A DNA stretch of 64,000 bases from Rahnella rivi. GTDB lineage: Bacteria > Pseudomonadota > Gammaproteobacteria > Enterobacterales > Enterobacteriaceae. Below the pieces are notes generated by a model. That model was given only the letters and a program-made list of their open reading frames with translations, was not told the origin of the DNA and did not search any database. This document shows, one piece after another, positions 33,895-42,140 of the stretch. The translations under genes were made by a program, and so were the position numbers. The stretch lies in NCBI RefSeq assembly GCF_019049655.1, contig NZ_JAFMOX010000063.1:237129-301128 (forward strand), given 5' to 3'. Within the stretch, counting starts at the first letter, position 1. The number at the start of each line of letters is the position of its first letter.

Positions 33895-34917
33895 TTATTT
33901 CCCCCGCGCCAGAACTTTGCGGTACAGCACCGGCAGCGAAATCACCACGATCAGCATGGCGCCGACAATCACCGACATCACAATTCCCGGCACATTCAGC
34001 AGGCTGAGGCCGAAGGTTAGCAGGCCCATCAGGAACGCGGCGATAATCACGCCGGTCATGCTGCCGGAGCCACCGAGCACGCTGACACCGCCGAGCACCG
34101 CCATGGTGATCACGCTCAGTTCCCAGCCGAGCGCCAGCGTCGGACGCGTGCTGCCAAGGCGTGAGGTCAGCAGCACCGACGCCAGCCCGGACATCACGCC
34201 CACCAGCACGAACAGCGTCAGGTTATGGCGTTTGACGTTGATGCCTGAATACCACGCGGCGACCGGATTGTTGCCGATGGCGTAAGTGTGGCGGCCAAAA
34301 TTCGTTTTGTGCAGCAGGAAATAAAATACCGCGCCGAGCACCAGGAACAGCGCGAACTCAAACGACAGCGGCCCCCAGACGTAGCCCTGACCAAACCATG
34401 CAAAACTGGCCGGATACTGGTTGAGCGACTGGTCACCGAGCAGCACATAAGTGATGCCACGGAACAGACTCATGGTGCCGATGGTGATGACGATAGACGA
34501 CAGATTCAGCCGCGTAACCAGCAGCCCGTTGACCAGCCCGCACAGCAATCCTACGCTCAGCCCGACGCCGACCAGCGCCGGCGTGGGTAAACCCGCCTGC
34601 GCGCAGAACCCCATCACCGTTGAACTCAGCGCCATGGTTGAGGCGACTGACAAATCGATTTCGCGGGCGATGATCAACATCGCCATCGGCAGCACAATGA
34701 TGGCTTTTTCGGTGAAGTTAAAGGTCGCGTCCGACAGATTCCAGATATTGAGGAAGTAGGGCGAAGCGAGGGCATTCGCGCCAAATACCAGCAGCGTGAC
34801 AACCAGCAAAAAACCTTCCCAGCACATCAGGCGGCGGAAAAACGGCGTGGCGGCCAGGGTGGTTTTTTCTCCGGCGGCGGAATGCGGCGCGGTGCGCGAT
34901 GCTAAGGTCTTGTTCAT
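33895..34917 (-). CDS. Rhamnose-type ABC transporter permease 2
   Basis: Protein of 340 residues of the BPD_transp_2 (RbsC/RhaP/RhaQ) class with about ten helices. The EAA-like cytoplasmic loop region includes AREIDLSVASTMALSS and NGLLVTRLNLSSIVITIGTMSLFRG. It forms the membrane channel with the permease encoded just upstream; their genes overlap by 4 bases (ATGA). The binding protein of this operon is of the rhizobial rhamnose type, so L-rhamnose is the likely substrate. Last gene of the operon. Confidence 0.88.
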   Translation of the reverse strand: MNKTLASRTAPHSAAGEKTTLAATPFFRRLMCWEGFLLVVTLLVFGANALASPYFLNIWNLSDATFNFTEKAIIVLPMAMLIIAREIDLSVASTMALSSTVMGFCAQAGLPTPALVGVGLSVGLLCGLVNGLLVTRLNLSSIVITIGTMSLFRGITYVLLGDQSLNQYPASFAWFGQGYVWGPLSFEFALFLVLGAVFYFLLHKTNFGRHTYAIGNNPVAAWYSGINVKRHNLTLFVLVGVMSGLASVLLTSRLGSTRPTLALGWELSVITMAVLGGVSVLGGSGSMTGVIIAAFLMGLLTFGLSLLNVPGIVMSVIVGAMLIVVISLPVLYRKVLARGK

Positions 34918-35927
34918 GATCTTACCCCGGTTTCAGTTCGCACAGGCTGGACAGCAGGAGAGTGACGCAGGATCAGCCGTCCTTTACGTTTATTGGCGCG
35001 TTCGTTGAGGATCACCGCGATCACAATCACGCCGCCGGAAATCGCCATCTGCCAGAACGGCGACACTTCAATCACCGGCAGGGCATTGTTGATAACGCCG
35101 AGGAACAGCGCGCCGAGCAGGCAGCCGACCACTGAACCGATGCCGCCCATGGTGCTGATGCCGCCGATAACGCACGCCGCAACAATCTGCAATTCAAAGC
35201 CGTTGGCGACATCGACGTACGCCACCGCGAAGCGCGAAATCCACAGATAGCCGCAGAATCCGGCCAGCGCGCCGGAAAGGCAGAAGCTGACGAACTGCAT
35301 TTTGCCCGCATTGATGCCGGTGTAATACGCCGCCGTCGCGTTGCCACCTGCGGTATATAAAGCGCGACCGGTGCGGCTGTAACGCAGGAAGTACGCCACC
35401 AGAATCAGCGCGGCAATCGCGCACCAGCCGAGCAGCGGCAGGCCGATAAAGGTCGTACGTGGCAGGCTGAGAAAATCCGGGCTCATCTGATGGGCGTTGA
35501 TCCAGCCACCGTTGGAGAGCAGAAAAATGATGCCGCGATAAATGCTCATGGTGCCGAGCGTGACCACAATCGGCGGAATACCGACTTTCCACACCAGCAG
35601 GCCGTTAATCGCGCCCATCACCAGCCCGAGCAGCGTCGCCAGCACCACCAGCGACCACACCGGAATATCCGGGTGATGGAAGTTAATCAGCGCGACGATC
35701 ATCCCGGTCAGCGCCAGATTCGCCGCCATCGATAAATCGATGCCTTTGGTTAGCAAAACCATCATCTGCCCGAGGGCTAGGATGATCAGAATCGAGGTAT
35801 CGTTAAACATCTCCAGCAGATTACCGATGCCGATAAACTCCGGCGAACGCGCGCCCACGGCGAGCACCATCAGGACAATCACCACCGCCAGCAGCAGCTC
35901 GCGGTATTTCAGCAGGTTTCTGATCAT
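34914..35927 (-). CDS. Rhamnose-type ABC transporter permease 1
   Basis: Protein of 337 residues, same family as its downstream partner (LTKGIDLSMAANLALTGM, then NGLLVWKVGIPPIVVTLGTMSIYRG). About ten membrane helices, no signal peptide. Its start overlaps the ATPase stop codon by 4 bases and its end overlaps permease 2 by 4 bases, so the three are co-translated. Confidence 0.88.
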   Translation of the reverse strand: MIRNLLKYRELLLAVVIVLMVLAVGARSPEFIGIGNLLEMFNDTSILIILALGQMMVLLTKGIDLSMAANLALTGMIVALINFHHPDIPVWSLVVLATLLGLVMGAINGLLVWKVGIPPIVVTLGTMSIYRGIIFLLSNGGWINAHQMSPDFLSLPRTTFIGLPLLGWCAIAALILVAYFLRYSRTGRALYTAGGNATAAYYTGINAGKMQFVSFCLSGALAGFCGYLWISRFAVAYVDVANGFELQIVAACVIGGISTMGGIGSVVGCLLGALFLGVINNALPVIEVSPFWQMAISGGVIVIAVILNERANKRKGRLILRHSPAVQPVRTETGVRS

Positions 35928-37456
35928 GCTGCCTCCTCGCCAGCGCCGCTGGCGGCGCTGACAATCATTTCTGCGCTGGCTTCACCGGCCCTGAATTCCG
36001 CCACCATCAGCCCTTCATGCATCACGATGATGCGATCTGCCATGCCCATCACTTCCGGTAATTCGGATGACACCATAATCACCGCCAGCCCGCGCCCGAC
36101 CAGTTCAGACATAAACTGGTGTACCGCCGCTTTGGAGCCAATATCAATGCCTTTTGTCGGCTCATCGAGAATGATGATGTCCGGTTTCGTGGCCAGCCAT
36201 TTGGCAATGACCACTTTTTGCTGATTCCCGCCAGAAAGGGTGCCCACCGCCTGTTTCCAGCTCGATGCCTTGACCTGCAACCGCCGGGCGTAATCATCTG
36301 CCAGCGCCCACTCTTTTTTGTCATTGAGTACGCCACGCGGATTGAGCTGGCTGAGCTGTGGCAGGCTGATGTTCTGGCTTATGGGTAAATCAATGATCGC
36401 GCCCTGTTTCTGGCGCTCTTCCGGCACGTACACAATCCCTGCCCGGATGGCCTGAGAAGGGCGCGAGAAGTGCTGCTCTTTGCCGTTGATCAGGATCTTG
36501 CCGCCGCCTGGCTGCGTAACGCCAAACAGCGCCTGCATAAGCTCGGTGCGGCCAGCGCCCACCAGCCCGTAAAAGCCGAGGATTTCGCCTTTGCGCAGCG
36601 AGAAATTAATGCCTGAAAATTCGGTCGGATGGCTGAGGTTTTGCACCTCAAGCACCGTTTCGCCCGGCGCGCAGTTCACTTTCGGGTAAGCCTGACTGAC
36701 TTCGCGGCCAACCATCATGGTGACCATCTGCTGCTCGCTGATGTCGCTGATTTTGCCGGAACCGACATAGCTGCCATCGCGCAATACGGTGTAGTAATCG
36801 GAAATAGAGAAGATCTCGTCGAACTTGTGCGAGATAAACAGGATGGCTTTGCCTTCGTGTTTCAGGCGTTCGACAATCTGATAAAACTCAACGATTTCAT
36901 GCTGAGAAAGTGCGGCGGTCGGTTCATCGAGGATCACCACCTGCGCATCAAACGACAGCGCGCGGGCGATCGCCACCATATGGCGCTGCGCAATGCTCAG
37001 GTCTTTCAGCGTGGCGTGCGGATCGATGTTCACTTCCAGGCGGGTCAGAATGTCGCGCGCCTGCTGATGCATCGCCGGCCAGTTCAGGCGTTTGAACAGC
37101 CCGCCATAAACGTAGTGGCCGACGAAGATATTCTCGGTAACGGAAAGCTCGTCAAACAACACGGTTTCCTGATGAATGGCGGTAATCCCGACTTTGTGCG
37201 CGGATTCCGGCGTCGGCAGTTTGATCGGAATGGCTTTGTAGCGCAGTTCACCCTCTTCCGGCTGATAAATTCCGGTCATGACTTTCACCAGCGTCGATTT
37301 CCCCGCGCCGTTTTCGCCAATCAGGGCGGTGACTTTTCCCGGATATAAATCCACATGCACATTATTCAGTGCCCTGACGCCCGGAAAGACTTTGCTGATG
37401 TCTTTTAGTGATAAAAGCGGTGTGGTATCGGTCATAGATGTCTCCTGACGAAGCAC
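35924..37456 (-). CDS. Rhamnose-type ABC transporter ATPase (two nucleotide-binding domains)
   Basis: Protein of 510 residues with two ABC domains in tandem, as in sugar importers of the RbsA/RhaT type. The first domain has Walker A GENGAGKST near residue 50 and a Walker B segment with VVILDEPTAAL. The second has a degenerate P-loop GLVGAGRTE, signature LSGGNQQKV, and IIILDEPTKGID. It powers import through the two permeases. The start at ATG 37456 gives MLRQETSMTD; an internal ATG eight codons on (37435) is closer to family N-termini and is an alternative. An inverted repeat separates it from the binding-protein gene. Confidence 0.9.
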   Translation of the reverse strand: MLRQETSMTDTTPLLSLKDISKVFPGVRALNNVHVDLYPGKVTALIGENGAGKSTLVKVMTGIYQPEEGELRYKAIPIKLPTPESAHKVGITAIHQETVLFDELSVTENIFVGHYVYGGLFKRLNWPAMHQQARDILTRLEVNIDPHATLKDLSIAQRHMVAIARALSFDAQVVILDEPTAALSQHEIVEFYQIVERLKHEGKAILFISHKFDEIFSISDYYTVLRDGSYVGSGKISDISEQQMVTMMVGREVSQAYPKVNCAPGETVLEVQNLSHPTEFSGINFSLRKGEILGFYGLVGAGRTELMQALFGVTQPGGGKILINGKEQHFSRPSQAIRAGIVYVPEERQKQGAIIDLPISQNISLPQLSQLNPRGVLNDKKEWALADDYARRLQVKASSWKQAVGTLSGGNQQKVVIAKWLATKPDIIILDEPTKGIDIGSKAAVHQFMSELVGRGLAVIMVSSELPEVMGMADRIIVMHEGLMVAEFRAGEASAEMIVSAASGAGEEAA

Positions 37457-37463
37457 AACAAAA

Positions 37464-37488
37464 CGGCTGACCGCAGACCGGTCAGCCG
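37464..37488 (-). terminator. Attenuating hairpin between binding-protein and ATPase genes
   Basis: CGGCTGACC and GGTCAGCCG arms with a 7-base loop in the 41-base gap after the binding-protein gene. On the minus strand it is followed by TTTTGTTG. Such partial terminators commonly give the binding protein higher expression than the rest of the operon. Confidence 0.7.
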
Positions 37489-37497
37489 CATTCAGGA

Positions 37498-38490
37498 TCA
37501 GAAAATTTTAGAGAATTTGTCGATGTTGCTGGCGTCGTAAACGAACGGTTCTGCCATTGCGCCGCTGCCGTCAGCGTCCAGTTTGACTTTGCCTAAACGG
37601 CCCATGCTGGCTTCGGTTTTGGTGGCAGTGCCTTTGACTAAATCGTCAGCCAGATAGGTGGCGGCGTAACCGAGATCGATCGGATTCCAGATGGCGAAGC
37701 TTTTGGTCGCGCCGGATTTCACGGCACCGGCCATTTCAGAAGGCAGCCCCAGGCCGGTCACGTACACCTTGCCGATTTTGCCCTGATCTTTCACCGCCTG
37801 CGCCGCCGCCACGATACCCACGGAAGACGGAGAAATAATCACTTTCAGATCCGGATAGGATTTCAGCAGGCCGATGGTTTCACGGTAGCTTTTATCTGAC
37901 AGATCATCGCCATACGCGACGGTCACCAGATTCACCGAAGGGTACTTCGGCAGCACCTTTTTCATCTCCGCAATCCACAGATTCTGGTTAGTGGAGGTTG
38001 GGGTGGCGCTCAGGATCGCCACGTCGCCTTTCTCAACGTTCAGGGCTTTCAGCGCGTCGGCGGCCAGTTTGACGTTGGTTTCGCCAATCAGCGCATTGTT
38101 AGACGGATTAAGGTGGATCTGACGGCCGTCTTTGGCGACACCGGAATCCCACGACACCACTTTAATGCCGCGCTGCATGGCTTTTTTCAGCACCGGCACT
38201 AACGCATCCGGGTCATTGGCGGAAACTGCGATGGCATCGACACCCTGAGCGATCAACCCGTTCAGCACTTCGATCTGCGCCTCGGCGGTGGTTGTCGTCG
38301 GGCCGGTGTAAATCACTTTCACGTCGCCCAGTTCTTTCGCTGCCTGCTGTGCACCCACGTTGGCCGCTTCAAAAAATCCGTTGCCCAGTGATTTCGCGAC
38401 CAGTGCAATTTTCACTTCTGCCGATGCCGCGCCTGCCAGCAGGATACTGCTCGCCATCAGGGTAAGGCTCAGTACGTGTTTTAATTTCAT
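37498..38490 (-). CDS. Rhamnose ABC transporter periplasmic substrate-binding protein
   Basis: Protein of 330 residues with a Sec signal peptide (cleavage after ASA, residue ~24) and a periplasmic-binding-protein type 1 fold. Segments IYTGPTTTTAEAQIEVLNGL, AISANDPDALVPVLKKAMQR and a C-terminal FVYDASNIDKFSKIF agree closely with the RhaS binding protein of rhizobial rhamnose transporters and not with LsrB. First gene of the minus-strand transport operon. A dyad resembling the E. coli RhaS site lies 89-131 bases upstream, so induction by rhamnose through the divergent regulator is likely. Confidence 0.9.
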   Translation of the reverse strand: MKLKHVLSLTLMASSILLAGAASAEVKIALVAKSLGNGFFEAANVGAQQAAKELGDVKVIYTGPTTTTAEAQIEVLNGLIAQGVDAIAVSANDPDALVPVLKKAMQRGIKVVSWDSGVAKDGRQIHLNPSNNALIGETNVKLAADALKALNVEKGDVAILSATPTSTNQNLWIAEMKKVLPKYPSVNLVTVAYGDDLSDKSYRETIGLLKSYPDLKVIISPSSVGIVAAAQAVKDQGKIGKVYVTGLGLPSEMAGAVKSGATKSFAIWNPIDLGYAATYLADDLVKGTATKTEASMGRLGKVKLDADGSGAMAEPFVYDASNIDKFSKIF

Positions 38491-38578
38491 TGTTTGTACT
38501 CCGCATAAAGTTTAACGACCAAAAGTTGCCGACGCGCCAGGCGCATGATCACGACTCTAGGAGGTTGCTGATAAACTG

Positions 38579-38621
38579 ACCTTTCCGCGAGTGCCAGTTC
38601 TAAGCCAACTATGGCAAAGGT
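38579..38621. promoter_or_regulatory. Candidate RhaS binding dyad upstream of the rhamnose transport operon
   Basis: The left half-site ACCTTTCCGCGAGTGCC (38579-38595) agrees at 12 of 17 positions with the E. coli rhaBAD half-site ATCTTTCCCTGGTTGCC, by eye from memory. A right half-site in inverted orientation (38605-38621, reading ACCTTTGCCATAGTTGG on the minus strand) shares the ACCTTT core. The spacer is 9 bases rather than the usual ~16. Location in the 391-base divergent gap fits control by the adjacent RhaS-type activator. Confidence 0.55.
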
Positions 38622-38881
38622 GCAAAGGTTTAAGAGAACAACCTCACAAATTGATAACAATGTTGTGGCGGGCAACGCAAACGGTCAGAAAAACACAGGT
38701 TTTTGATGCAGAAAACCCGCACTAAAATCAGGCGTAAACCTGCGTCGCACAGCGGATTTCGCAGGATCAGAGGCAGAAAGAAAGGTTTTGTTCAAAAGCG
38801 GCTGATGGGTCACAGTTTCAGCCTGATGCGAGGGGGCAGCGACGACTAAGATATTACGATAATGTTAATAAGGAGTCGCAA

Positions 38882-39700
38882 ATGACCGTGTTACGCAGTA
38901 GCGAATATTTTGCCTCAGGAGATTTCCCGGTCGCCATTGAACCCCGTTATCCGCAGGAGACGTTTCCTGAACATCATCATCAGGATTTCAATGAAATAGT
39001 GCTGGTCGAACAGGGCACCGGCACCCACGTTTTTAACGATCAGCCGCTGCTGCTCAGCGCGGGCAGCGTCTGTTTTGTGCGTCACCGCGATCATCATCTC
39101 TACGAAGACACCGACAACCTGCACCTGACCAACGTGCTGTACCGCAGCCCGGAGGCTTTCCGCTTTCTGAATGGGCTTGGCGATCTGCTGCCGCAGGAAG
39201 TCGATGGCATTTATCCGGCGCACTGGCGTATCAATCCCGGCCAGATAGCGCAGGCAAAAACGCTGATCGACCTGCTGGCGCGCAAACCGGTCCGAACGTC
39301 ACCGGAGTCTCAGGCGCAGCAGGAACTGTATTTTATGCAGCTCTTACTGCTGCTGCGAAAAGGCAGCCGTGAGGTGGGATACAGCGGGCAGGGCGGTGAC
39401 CTGAATAATTTACTCGACTGGATGAATGAGCATTACGACGAAGAGATCGACTGGCCGGTGCTGGCTGAAAAGTTTTCGATGTCGCTGCGCACCCTGCACC
39501 GGCAGATGAAGCAGCAAACCGGCTGCACGCCGCTCAACTATCTCAACCGTCTGCGCCTGCTCAATGCCCGCAACCTGCTGCGATTCACCGACAGCTCAAT
39601 CACTGACATTGCGCATCAGTGCGGCTTCTGCGACAGCAACTACTTCTCCACTCTCTTCAAACGTGAATTCGGCTACGCTCCCCGCAACGCGCGTTTATGA
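38882..39700 (+). CDS. rhaS: AraC-family rhamnose-responsive activator RhaS
   Basis: Protein of 272 residues closely following E. coli RhaS: N-terminal cupin-type sensor domain (VAIEPRYPQETFPEHHHQDF, then DNLHLTNVLYRSPEAF) and a C-terminal double helix-turn-helix (SMSLRTLHRQMKQQTG, then DIAHQCGFCDSNYFSTLFK). It activates rhamnose genes when rhamnose is bound. It is divergent from the ABC transporter operon and points toward aldA. The paired activator RhaR is not present next to it, unlike in E. coli. AAGGAG ribosome binding site. The C-terminus ends about ten residues earlier than in E. coli RhaS. Confidence 0.9.
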   Translation: MTVLRSSEYFASGDFPVAIEPRYPQETFPEHHHQDFNEIVLVEQGTGTHVFNDQPLLLSAGSVCFVRHRDHHLYEDTDNLHLTNVLYRSPEAFRFLNGLGDLLPQEVDGIYPAHWRINPGQIAQAKTLIDLLARKPVRTSPESQAQQELYFMQLLLLLRKGSREVGYSGQGGDLNNLLDWMNEHYDEEIDWPVLAEKFSMSLRTLHRQMKQQTGCTPLNYLNRLRLLNARNLLRFTDSSITDIAHQCGFCDSNYFSTLFKREFGYAPRNARL

Positions 39701-39723
39701 TCCGCAGTCGTTATCTCCAATTT

Positions 39724-39765
39724 GCAAAAATGTTACGTCGGGCAGTCCGACCATGACATTTTTGC
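39724..39765. promoter_or_regulatory. 42-bp near-perfect palindrome between rhaS and aldA
   Basis: Outer arms GCAAAAATGT and ACATTTTTGC are perfect. An inner pair GTCGG and CCGAC is nested inside, with only the bases between mismatched. It begins 24 bases after the rhaS stop codon and 138 bases before aldA. It could be a terminator-like hairpin for rhaS or a double operator, since the arm centres are 32 bases apart, close to a RhaS dimer site. Confidence 0.6.
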
Positions 39766-39902
39766 CATTTCCCACGCCGTACTGGCAGTGACGGAAAGGT
39801 AAAACCCGGTCGGATAGAACAGGCTGTTAAAACTTCACAAAAAAGAACTTATTTTTTAACAACTCGTTCATCACCTCTATCCGTACTTTGGAGACTCCAG
39901 CT

Positions 39903-41342
39903 ATGGGCACAGTTCAGAAACGTATGTACATCAACGGCGAATTCGTTGAAAACACCGGCGGAAAGTGGATTGACGTTGTGAATCCGGCGACTGAACAGGT
40001 GATTTCGCAGATCCCTGAAGGTACGGCAGAAGATGCCAAAAGAGCCATTGATGCCGCCGAAGCGGCGCAGCCGGGCTGGGAAGCGCTGCCTGCGGTGGAA
40101 CGCGGCGTGTGGCTGCACAAAATCGCCGCCGGTATCCGCGAACGCGAAGCCGAGCTGACGCAAACCATCATTGCCGAAGGCGGTAAAACCTACGGCCTGG
40201 CACAAACCGAAGTGTTGTTCACGGCGGATTACCTGGATTACATGGCGGAATGGGCACGCCGTTACGAAGGCGAAATCATTCAGAGTGACCGGCCAAACGA
40301 AAACATCTTTGTGTTCCGCAAAGCCATCGGTGTGACCACCGGTATTTTGCCGTGGAACTTCCCGTTCTTCCTGATCGCCCGCAAAGCGGCACCGGCGCTG
40401 ATCACCGGTAACACCATCGTGATCAAACCGAGTGAAATCACCCCGAACAATGCGGTGATCTTTGCTGAAATCATTCACCACATCGGCCTGCCAAAAGGCG
40501 TGCTGAACATTGTCACCGGCTACGGCCCGACCGTCGGACAGGAACTGGCGGCCAACCCGAAAGTTGGCATGGTCAGCCTGACCGGCAGCGTGGCGGCGGG
40601 TATCGCCACCATGACCGCTGCGGCGCAGAACGTCACCAAAGTTTCGCTGGAGCTGGGCGGCAAAGCGCCCGCCATCGTGATGAACGACGCCGATTTAGAT
40701 CTGGCGGTAAAAGCCATCGTCAGCTCGCGCGTCATCAATACCGGGCAGGTGTGTAACTGCGCCGAACGGGTCTATGTGCAGCAAGGCGTTTACGACGAGT
40801 TCATTTCGCGCCTCAGCGCTGCCATGAAAGAAGTGACCTTCGGCAACACGGCGGAGAAAAAAGAGCTGGATATGGGGCCGCTTATCAGCGCCGCAGCATT
40901 ACAGCGCGTGGAAGACAAAGTGGCGAAAGCTGTCTCACAGGGCGCGAAAGTGCTGCTGGGCGGTAAGCGCGAGGGCGGCACCGGCTTCTTCTACCCGCCA
41001 ACGTTGCTGGTGGATGTGAAGCAGGAGATGCCGATCATGCACGAGGAAGTGTTCGGGCCGGTGCTGCCGGTCGCGACGTTCAACACGCTGGAAGAAGCCA
41101 TCGCGATGGCGAACGACAGCGAATACGGCCTGACGTCGTCGATTTACACCAGCAACATCAATACGGCGATGAAAGCGCTGAAACAGCTGAAATTCGGTGA
41201 GACTTACATCAACCGCGAAAACTTTGAAGCGATGCAGGGCTTCCATGCGGGCTGGCGTAAATCGGGTGTCGGCGGCGCGGACGGTAAACACGGCTTGCAG
41301 GAATATCTGCAAACCCACGTGGCCTATCTGCAATTCCATTGA
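39903..41342 (+). CDS. aldA: Lactaldehyde dehydrogenase AldA
   Basis: Aldehyde dehydrogenase of 479 residues, nearly collinear with E. coli AldA: MAEWARRYEGEIIQSDRP, GVTTGILPWNFPFFLIARK, LELGGKAPAIVM, catalytic Cys in NTGQVCNCAER, and GETYINRENFEAMQGFHAGW near the end. It oxidises L-lactaldehyde, the product of rhamnose and fucose breakdown, to L-lactate (and glycolaldehyde to glycolate). ATG at 39903 with GGAG nine bases before; the longer frame from a TTG at 39888 overlaps that ribosome binding site. Followed after 75 bases by a LutC-type gene. Context with the rhamnose importer and RhaS points to rhamnose catabolism. Confidence 0.95.
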   Translation: MGTVQKRMYINGEFVENTGGKWIDVVNPATEQVISQIPEGTAEDAKRAIDAAEAAQPGWEALPAVERGVWLHKIAAGIREREAELTQTIIAEGGKTYGLAQTEVLFTADYLDYMAEWARRYEGEIIQSDRPNENIFVFRKAIGVTTGILPWNFPFFLIARKAAPALITGNTIVIKPSEITPNNAVIFAEIIHHIGLPKGVLNIVTGYGPTVGQELAANPKVGMVSLTGSVAAGIATMTAAAQNVTKVSLELGGKAPAIVMNDADLDLAVKAIVSSRVINTGQVCNCAERVYVQQGVYDEFISRLSAAMKEVTFGNTAEKKELDMGPLISAAALQRVEDKVAKAVSQGAKVLLGGKREGGTGFFYPPTLLVDVKQEMPIMHEEVFGPVLPVATFNTLEEAIAMANDSEYGLTSSIYTSNINTAMKALKQLKFGETYINRENFEAMQGFHAGWRKSGVGGADGKHGLQEYLQTHVAYLQFH

Positions 41343-41417
41343 TCATTTAATCCTCTCCGCCGGAACAGGATCGCCTGTTTCCGGCGTGAGGTGACCTCTA
41401 CCAGACAAGGACACGCC

Positions 41418-41999
41418 ATGCGCCGCAGCGATTTTCTGACCGCCATCCGCCAGCATAAATTCATTCACGCGCTGTTCCCGGCAGAAGATTCGCAGCCCGA
41501 TCCTGTGCAGGCTTTTGCGCGCGCGCTGACCCTGAGCGGCGGCATCTGGGATGATCATTTTTTGCAGACTCCGCTGACGGGCTATACCACGCTGAACGCT
41601 TACCTGCGCGAACTGTACCCGGCAGATTCCCTGTTTTGTTCCGCGACACCGGAGATTATCGCGGACATCGATTTTGACGCCCGTACCCCGGCGACCGCGT
41701 TGAAAGACGCGGATGTCGGCGTGGTGCGCGCCTGTTTTGGCGTCGCCGACACCGGTGCGATTTTTCTCAGCGACCCCGCGCTTGCCGTAAACACCCTCAG
41801 CGCAATGGCGAAAAACCTGGTGGTATTGCTCGACGTCAAACATATCGTTGCGCATCTGCACCTCGCCCACCGTCAGCCGCAGCCCTTTAATGCCCGCTAC
41901 GCCATTATGATCACCGGCTCCGCCGCGATAGCCGACAGTGAAAGTGCGCTGATGCTGGGAGCAAAAGGGGTGACGAATCTGCGGGTGATCGGGATCTGA
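41418..41999 (+). CDS. LutC/YkgG-type LUD-domain protein (lactate utilisation), orphan
   Basis: Protein of 193 residues of the LUD (DUF162) family: ALKDADVGVVRACFGVADTGAI (residues ~94-115), LDVKHIVAHLH, and a C-terminal TGSAAIADSESALMLGAKG. LutC normally works with LutA and LutB in an iron-sulphur L-lactate oxidising complex, but lutA and lutB are absent here. Start at ATG 41418 with AAGGA eight bases before. Next to aldA, whose product from rhamnose is L-lactate, a role in handling that lactate is reasonable. That link is inference. Confidence 0.82.
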   Translation: MRRSDFLTAIRQHKFIHALFPAEDSQPDPVQAFARALTLSGGIWDDHFLQTPLTGYTTLNAYLRELYPADSLFCSATPEIIADIDFDARTPATALKDADVGVVRACFGVADTGAIFLSDPALAVNTLSAMAKNLVVLLDVKHIVAHLHLAHRQPQPFNARYAIMITGSAAIADSESALMLGAKGVTNLRVIGI

Positions 42000-42140
42000 C
42001 CTCAAAAAAACCGCAACATCACCTGTACTGCCCCGCTCAAAATAACTCCCCTAAATAAAAGAAATCCTATCTGATACAATCAGTAAATCGATGTACATCG
42101 GGCATGTCCTGAATATTTCCTGTGAGTGAGCGCGACAACC

